Assembly (NCBI RefSeq): GCF_006864365.1
Contig: NZ_QHLJ01000006.1
Coordinates: forward strand, 1 to 64,000
Source of the DNA: Campylobacter sp. MIT 99-7217
GTDB taxonomy: Bacteria > Campylobacterota > Campylobacteria > Campylobacterales > Campylobacteraceae
Reading direction: 5' to 3'
DNA: 64,000 bases
How positions within the stretch are numbered: position 1 is the stretch's first letter; every line of letters starts with the position of its first letter. A model generated the notes under the pieces. That model worked only from the letters and a program-made list of their open reading frames with translations. It was not told the origin of the DNA and ran no database searches. A program made the position numbers and the translations under genes. Positions 56,066 to 64,000 of the stretch are shown here, piece by piece.

Positions 56066-57385
56066 ATGGACGCGAGTGAAATTCTTAACTCTTTTAAAAA
56101 AGAAATCAACGAAAGCGAGTATGAGAATTTTATATCACACCTTAAATTTAATGAAAAATTAAGTAAAAATGATTTCTTAGTTTTTACCGCCTCAAATGAA
56201 CTTATGGCTAAATTTATACAAAGCCGTTATGCAGAAAAAATCGCTTATTTTTACGAAGTTCAAAGTGGCAACAAAGCCAAGGTAAATATCCAAGCACAAA
56301 ATATAAAACACTCAAGAACAAATAAAATCGATATCAAGGCGATCAAGGATCAAAGCACGATTTTAAATCCTTCTTTTACCTTTGAAAGCTTTGTGGTTGG
56401 GGATTCAAATGAGTATGCTTACAAGACTTGTAAGGCGAGCATAGATAAAGATAAGCTTGGAAAACTTTATAATCCTATCTTTATCTATGGTCCCACAGGA
56501 CTTGGTAAAACACATTTACTTCAGGCTGTGGGAAATGCTTGTCTTGAAATGGGAAAAAAGGTCATTTACGCAACAAGTGCAAATTTTATCAATGATTTTA
56601 CCTCTCATCTTACTAATAAAACTATGGAGAAATTTCACGAAAAGTATAGGAATTGTGATGTTTTGCTCATCGATGATGTGCAGTTTTTAGGAAAAACTGA
56701 TAAAATTCAAGAAGAATTTTTTTTCACTTTTAATGAAGTTAAAGAAAAATTTGGACAAATCATCATGACAAGTGATAATCCCCCAAATGTCTTAAAAGGC
56801 ATAACAGAAAGGCTAAAATCACGCTTTGCAAATGGGATCATCGCTGATATTACTCCGCCTCAGCTTGATACAAAAATGGCTATTATCCGTAAAAAATGCG
56901 AATTTAACGGCATTCATTTAAATAATGAAATCATCAGCTATATAGCCACTTCAATGGGAGATAATATCCGTGAGATTGAGGGAATGATCACAAATTTAAA
57001 TGCTTACTCAAGGCTTATAGATCAAGAAATCACACTTGAAATAACCAAAACCATGATGAAAGATCATATCAAAGAAAAGAAAAAGATTATCTCTATAGAA
57101 GACATTTTAAGCTTAGTTTGTAAAGAAACAAATATCAAAATAAGCGATCTTAAATCAAATAAAAAAACGCAAAATATCGTAACAGCAAGACGCATAGTCA
57201 TCTTTTTAGCAAGAGAACTTACAAGTATGTCTATGCCTACTTTAGCTAAATTTTTTGAAATGAAAGATCACACAGCCATTTCACATAATATCAAAAAAAT
57301 AAATGAAATGATAGAAAAAGATAGCGAATTAAAATACAAAATCGAAGAATTTAAAAATAAAATTCTCATCAAAAAACAAAGTTAA
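56066..57385 (+). CDS. dnaA: chromosomal replication initiator protein DnaA
   Basis: DnaA binds boxes at the origin and opens DNA to load the helicase. The 439-residue protein has domain I with LNSFKKEINESEYENFISHL, the AAA+ core from FVVGDSNEYAYKTCKA with Walker A GPTGLGKTHLLQA, Walker B LLIDDVQFL, and domain IV DNA-binding with RIVIFLARELTSMSMPTLAKFFEMKDHTAISHN, the classic DnaA signature. AAAGGATAAAAATTA precedes the ATG. It is flanked on both sides by DnaA boxes. Confidence 0.98.
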   Translation: MDASEILNSFKKEINESEYENFISHLKFNEKLSKNDFLVFTASNELMAKFIQSRYAEKIAYFYEVQSGNKAKVNIQAQNIKHSRTNKIDIKAIKDQSTILNPSFTFESFVVGDSNEYAYKTCKASIDKDKLGKLYNPIFIYGPTGLGKTHLLQAVGNACLEMGKKVIYATSANFINDFTSHLTNKTMEKFHEKYRNCDVLLIDDVQFLGKTDKIQEEFFFTFNEVKEKFGQIIMTSDNPPNVLKGITERLKSRFANGIIADITPPQLDTKMAIIRKKCEFNGIHLNNEIISYIATSMGDNIREIEGMITNLNAYSRLIDQEITLEITKTMMKDHIKEKKKIISIEDILSLVCKETNIKISDLKSNKKTQNIVTARRIVIFLARELTSMSMPTLAKFFEMKDHTAISHNIKKINEMIEKDSELKYKIEEFKNKILIKKQS

Positions 57386-57529
57386 AATATAAATAATGTG
57401 AAAAAATGTGAATAAAAATTTATCTTTTGTGAATAAAAAATATGATAAAATAAAGTTTCAAAATACTTTTTCACATTTTCAACGGCTTTATTACTATGAT
57501 GAAAAAATATTAAAATTAAGGGAGAAAAA
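57386..57529. other. right part of the replication origin (dnaA-dnaN gap)
   Basis: Four boxes are visible: TGTGAAAAA (57397-57405), TGTGAATAA (57407-57415) and TGTGAATAA (57428-57436) on one strand and TTTTTCACA (57467-57475) on the other. The DNA between boxes 57436 and 57467 is A/T-only, a likely unwinding element. No gene is present. Confidence 0.72.
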
Positions 57530-60921
<3,392 letters not shown>

Positions 60922-60931
60922 AAACTAAATA

Positions 60932-60978
60932 ATATAATCTTTAAATCATTAAAAATACTTTGAATTTAAAGATTATAT
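60932..60978. terminator. long AT-rich hairpin after gyrB
   Basis: Arms ATATAATCTTTAAAT (60932-60946) and ATTTAAAGATTATAT (60964-60978) pair over 15 bp around a 17-nt loop, starting 11 bases after the gyrB stop. It is a plausible terminator, though no U-run stands out beyond the arms. Confidence 0.6.
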
Positions 60979-61075
60979 AATCTTCATCTTTATCCATAAA
61001 TTTATGCATTTAAGCTTTAAAAAAGCAAAATTGTAGTAAATTTAGCGTTTCACTTTTTAATTTTAAAGGAAAAAA

Positions 61076-61267
61076 ATGCCAAAAATGAAAAGCGTAAAAA
61101 GTGCTGTTAAACGCTTTAAAGTAGGTAAAAACAAGATCAAAAGAGGCTCTGCATTTAGAAGCCATATTTTGACCAAAAAACCTGCAAAAAGAATGCGTGA
61201 TCTTCGCACTGCTAAATATGTGCATAGCACAAATGTAAAGGCTGTTGAAAAAATGCTTGGCATTTGA
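61076..61267 (+). CDS. rpmI: 50S ribosomal protein L35
   Basis: This is a 63-residue, strongly basic protein: [16 protein letters not shown] with [22 protein letters not shown], the L35 signature. It is followed by rplT with a 90-base gap. infC, which usually precedes it, is not seen. Preceded by AAAGGAAAAAA. The gap after it includes CCCTAA / TTAGGG (61304-61317) and the palindrome TCCAAATTTGGA (61323-61334), which may form a leader for L20 control. Confidence 0.95.
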
Positions 61268-61357
61268 TTCAGCAAAGTTTTTGACAAAAGTCATTCAAAA
61301 CTCCCCTAACATTAGGGAAAGCTCCAAATTTGGACGCCACTTTATGAAAGGATAAAA

Positions 61358-61714
61358 ATGGCAAGAGTAAAAACAGGCGTAGTAAGACGCCGCAGACATA
61401 AAAAGATTTTAAAGCTTGCAAGAGGTTTTTATAGCGGTCGCCGTAAGCATTTTAGAAAGGCAAAAGAACAACTAGAAAGAAGTCTTGTTTATGCTTATCG
61501 TGATAGGCGTCGTAAAAAAAGAGATTTTCGCCGTCTTTGGATCGTGCGTATCAATGCAGCTTGCAGGTTAAATGATATTTCGTATTCTCGCTTTATGAAT
61601 GGACTTAAAAAAGCAAATATAGAGCTTGATAGAAAAATTTTGGCTGATTTAGCGATGAATGATCTAAACGCATTTTCTAAGATCGTAGAAAGTGCAAAAA
61701 AAGCTTTAGCTTAA
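61358..61714 (+). CDS. rplT: 50S ribosomal protein L20
   Basis: This is a 118-residue basic protein of the 50S subunit that also represses its own operon in several bacteria by binding leader RNA. Signatures: [29 protein letters not shown] and [39 protein letters not shown]. Good site (AAAGGATAAAA) before ATG. Terminator at 61720-61743. Confidence 0.97.
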   Translation: MARVKTGVVRRRRHKKILKLARGFYSGRRKHFRKAKEQLERSLVYAYRDRRRKKRDFRRLWIVRINAACRLNDISYSRFMNGLKKANIELDRKILADLAMNDLNAFSKIVESAKKALA

Positions 61715-61719
61715 ATTCG

Positions 61720-61743
61720 TGACGGAGTTTTTCCGTCATTTTT
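61720..61743 (+). terminator. terminator of rpmI-rplT
   Basis: TGACGGA / TCCGTCA stem around GTTTT, with TTTTT after it, starting 5 bases after the rplT stop. The following 61744-61909 is AT-rich and holds the sodC promoter region; no gene is seen. Confidence 0.88.
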
Positions 61744-61909
61744 CTTAAATTTTTCTGATATTCTTATTATTTTCTTAATCTTGTTTCAAATAGTAACCAA
61801 AGTTGCTAAAACAAAAGATTTTATTTTATTTTACCTGGTATTAAGTTTGTAAGTAATAAAATAATAGGGTTTTTTTAAAACAAACAAATTCTAAGAAAAG
61901 GGAGATCTT

Positions 61910-62473
61910 ATGAAAATTAGATCAAAAATTTTAGTAAGTGCTTTAGTTGCTGCTTGCCTTTCATCTTCTGTTATCGCAGATGAAGACAATACAAAGCTTT
62001 ATGATCCAAAAAGTGAAGCTAATCACCTAGTGATTCCTATGCAAATGTTGGGCGAAAAGAAAAATACTCCAATTGGCGAAGTTGTAGCTGTTCAAACAGA
62101 ACACGGAGTAGTATTTTATCCTAATTTAAAAGATATTCCAGCAGGAATTCATGGTTTTCATGTTCATGAAAAAGCAGACTGCGGTAAGACTAAACAAGGT
62201 TTAGGATTAAAAGCAGGCGGACACTGGGATCCTGATAAAACTAACGCACATTCTTATCCTTGGAGTGCTAATGGTCATAAGGGAGATTTACCAGCTTTAT
62301 ATGCTGATGCACAAGGCGTTGCTAATACACCTGTTTTAGCACCTAAGATCAAGACTTTAGATGAGCTTAAAAAACACGCTTTAATGGTTCATGTAGGTGG
62401 AGACAACTTTCATGATCACCCAGCTGCTCTTGGCGGTGGCGGTGCAAGATTTGCTTGCGGCGTAATCAAATAA
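61910..62473 (+). CDS. sodC: periplasmic Cu,Zn superoxide dismutase
   Basis: SodC removes superoxide outside the cytoplasm. The 187-residue precursor has a signal peptide (MKIRSKILVSALVAACLSSSVIA) and the family blocks GFHVHEKADCG (copper ligands His), KAGGHWDPDKTNAH (bridging ligand), GHKGDLPALYAD and the C-terminal VHVGGDNFHDHPAALGGGGARFACGVI with the disulfide Cys and Arg. AAAAGGGAGATCTT precedes ATG. C. jejuni relies on an iron SodB, and this gene is not among its well-known loci, so it may mark a different species. Confidence 0.95.
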   Translation: MKIRSKILVSALVAACLSSSVIADEDNTKLYDPKSEANHLVIPMQMLGEKKNTPIGEVVAVQTEHGVVFYPNLKDIPAGIHGFHVHEKADCGKTKQGLGLKAGGHWDPDKTNAHSYPWSANGHKGDLPALYADAQGVANTPVLAPKIKTLDELKKHALMVHVGGDNFHDHPAALGGGGARFACGVIK

Positions 62474-62486
62474 TTTTTACTTATTT

Positions 62487-62512
62487 CTCCCCTTTTGGGG
62501 AGCTTCTTTTTT
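62487..62512 (+). terminator. terminator of sodC
   Basis: CTCCCC / GGGGAG stem around TTTT, followed by CTTCTTTTTT, 13 bases after the stop. It may also stop the converging gene at 62523. Confidence 0.92.
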
Positions 62513-62522
62513 AGGTTTGCTT

Positions 62523-63176
62523 TTATTTTAAAATAAGTTCTTCAAGCTTGGCTAAATTTGCATTCATTTGTTTGAAATTTTCTTCTACGCTTAAGTTATT
62601 TGAGATAAAAAAAGGATTGCTAAGGCTTGGGATTAAGGCTAGATTGTTTTTGATATAAAGCTTTGAGGTGTTAAAATTTGGCTCTTTAAGCTTTTTAAAA
62701 AGCTCATTTTCTTCAAGACTTTCACGCTTTTTAAAATGTCCTCCTTTTAAGCTCATCAAAACACCTAAAAAAAGCTCATTTGAAGCATTTTTAAAGCTCA
62801 CATCAAAAAGAAAAAAATCCCTAAATTCCAAGGCATTATTTGCTTTAAAATCTTTTATCTCAAACTCAGCCAAATCAAAGCCCTTGCATGTTTCATCACT
62901 AAATTTAGCTTCATTTTTTTGTAAAAAAAGCCCTAAAATTTGTGCATCAAGTATATTTTTTTCTCTTAAAATGCGTTGGGTAAAAAGCCTAAAAAAAGCC
63001 ACGGCAAAAAGTGCTGCAAGAGCTATGGAAATCACGACATCTTTACAAAAATAATACGCCAAAACAAAAAAAGCAAAGCCTTCTAAAAAGCCTAAAAATT
63101 TAGCCGTTTTTATACGCTTAAAAAGGACTTTTCGCTTTGCTTGAAGCTGGTTTATGTCTGCGTAAATTTCACTCAA
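62523..63176 (-). CDS. small two-segment membrane protein of unknown function
   Basis: This 217-residue protein has two adjacent hydrophobic segments near residues 27-62 ([34 protein letters not shown]) after a charged N-terminal helix, then a soluble C-terminal domain ([31 protein letters not shown]) resembling DUF3137 proteins. It overlaps typA by 4 bases (ATGA) and is read after it. C. jejuni has a membrane protein at this place. Role unknown. Confidence 0.72.
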   Translation of the reverse strand: MSEIYADINQLQAKRKVLFKRIKTAKFLGFLEGFAFFVLAYYFCKDVVISIALAALFAVAFFRLFTQRILREKNILDAQILGLFLQKNEAKFSDETCKGFDLAEFEIKDFKANNALEFRDFFLFDVSFKNASNELFLGVLMSLKGGHFKKRESLEENELFKKLKEPNFNTSKLYIKNNLALIPSLSNPFFISNNLSVEENFKQMNANLAKLEELILK

Positions 63177-64000
63177 GATTTTGATTTTTCCATTCTTTTT
63201 CTTTGGGTTGGATCAAGATATCTTTTGCGAACGCGAACATTTACAGGCGTAACCTCGACTAGCTCATCTTCTTCTATCCATTCCAAAGCTCTTTCAAGGC
63301 TCAGTTTTCTAGGTGGCACAAGCTTGATAGCATCATCACTTCCACTAGCTCTAACATTTGTAAGATTTTTACCCTTGATAGGATTTACATCAAGATCATT
63401 TGGACGGCTATGCTCGCCTATGATCATTCCTGTATAAACCTTAGTTTGAGGCTCGATAAAAAGCACACCTCTATCTTGAAGATTAAAAAGCGAATACCCA
63501 AGTGCCACGCCATTTTCCATGCTGATCAAAGCACCATTATTTCGCTTTTCTACTGCTCCACTAAAAGGACGAAATTCTAAAAAGCTGTGATTCATCACGC
63601 CCTCGCCCTTAGTATCGGTTAAAAACTGCGAGCGAAAGCCGATAAGCCCACGAGCCGGTATCTCAAATTCAAGCCTAGTTTGCCCATCTCCTGTTGGAGC
63701 CATAGTTTTCATCTCAGCCTTTCTTTTTCCAAGCTTTTCGATGACTGTTCCGCTAAATTCATCAGGCACATCGATAACCAAATGCTCAAAAGGCTCAGTT
63801 CTAGTGCCTCCCTCGTTTTTAACGATAACCTCAGGACGCCCCATGCAAAACTCAAAGCCCTCACGACGCATATTTTCAGCTAAAATGGTGATTTGCAATT
63901 CCCCTCTTCCGCTGACCTTAAATTTACCCTCGCCACTGGCTTCAAATTTCATCGCGATATTTGTTTTCATCTCAGCTTCCAAGCGTTCGGCGATTTTGTT
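63173..64000 (-). CDS. typA: ribosome-associated GTPase TypA/BipA, C-terminal part (cut by window edge)
   Basis: The 276 codons seen are the C-terminal portion: [17 protein letters not shown]-type domain III start, [48 protein letters not shown] and GRSPD-like [29 protein letters not shown] with a basic tail. The N-terminal GTPase domain is beyond 64000; ATG 63982 is internal. BipA is a translational GTPase that helps 50S assembly at stress or low temperature. Confidence 0.94.
   Translation of the reverse strand, partial: NKIAERLEAEMKTNIAMKFEASGEGKFKVSGRGELQITILAENMRREGFEFCMGRPEVIVKNEGGTRTEPFEHLVIDVPDEFSGTVIEKLGKRKAEMKTMAPTGDGQTRLEFEIPARGLIGFRSQFLTDTKGEGVMNHSFLEFRPFSGAVEKRNNGALISMENGVALGYSLFNLQDRGVLFIEPQTKVYTGMIIGEHSRPNDLDVNPIKGKNLTNVRASGSDDAIKLVPPRKLSLERALEWIEEDELVEVTPVNVRVRKRYLDPTQRKRMEKSKS

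Overview
The window looks like chromosome from a Campylobacter species (Epsilonproteobacteria/Campylobacterota). The DNA is AT-rich, genes are tightly packed and often overlap by ATGA. The tmRNA encodes the tag ANNAKFAPAYAKAA, one residue from the tag I recall for C. jejuni. Several blocks keep a C. jejuni-like order: aspA-dcuA-lipoproteins; dus to rimP; ruvB with an AI-2E-type permease; putA-putP; ruvC | dnaA-dnaN-gyrB. These blocks are joined differently from C. jejuni as I remember it, so this is probably another species. The window contains the chromosomal replication origin, near 56-57.5 kb.

Layout. 1-3.4 kb: a large flagellar hook gene (flgE) with its own sigma-54 promoter, flanked by two identical 130-bp direct repeats. 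Each repeat carries the ribosome binding site and start of a 20-residue hydrophobic peptide gene. 3.4-10 kb: a four-gene envelope lipoprotein operon (including an LpoB-like protein) and aspA-dcuA for aspartate/fumarate metabolism. 10-21.5 kb: rnhB, an aldehyde dehydrogenase with a DUF779 partner, a ClsC-like lipoprotein, gpmI, fabG, a flavin split-barrel protein, a TenA-type thiaminase, an aminotransferase and an ABC-F ATPase. 21.5-24.7 kb: an SGNH/MBOAT O-acylation pair, in which the MBOAT gene is split by a G11 tract and reads OFF, then a small gene with a sigma-54 promoter. 24.7-38.9 kb: a housekeeping block (dus, dksA-like, rlmH, accD, bamA | tyrA, M23 peptidase, lpxC, tsaB-like, thrB, ylxR, infB, rbfA, rimP). 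39-47.3 kb: a porin-like fragment, an AI-2E permease, ruvB, a small acidic protein, tmRNA and putA-putP. 47.4-50.5 kb: a restriction-modification island with a C5 methyltransferase, a D12-class adenine methyltransferase and an HNH endonuclease. 50.6-55.3 kb: an unknown protein and two dynamin-like GTPases whose promoter contains an A13 tract. 55.4-64 kb: ruvC, the origin, dnaA, dnaN, gyrB, rpmI-rplT, sodC, a small membrane protein and the 3' part of typA.

The most unusual region is the duplicated small-peptide locus at 1-130 and 3187-3338. It has a near-perfect Shine-Dalgarno, a short hydrophobic peptide, duplication, a consensus -10 on the opposite strand and a 5'/3' complementarity of 12 bp with one bulge. 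This is the usual architecture of a type I toxin-antitoxin system, although the function is inferred from architecture only. Other points to follow up are the contingency tract in the MBOAT gene, the A13 promoter tract of the dynamin operon, the tsaB-like gene that lacks a normal start codon in the expected place, and the origin boxes on both sides of dnaA.
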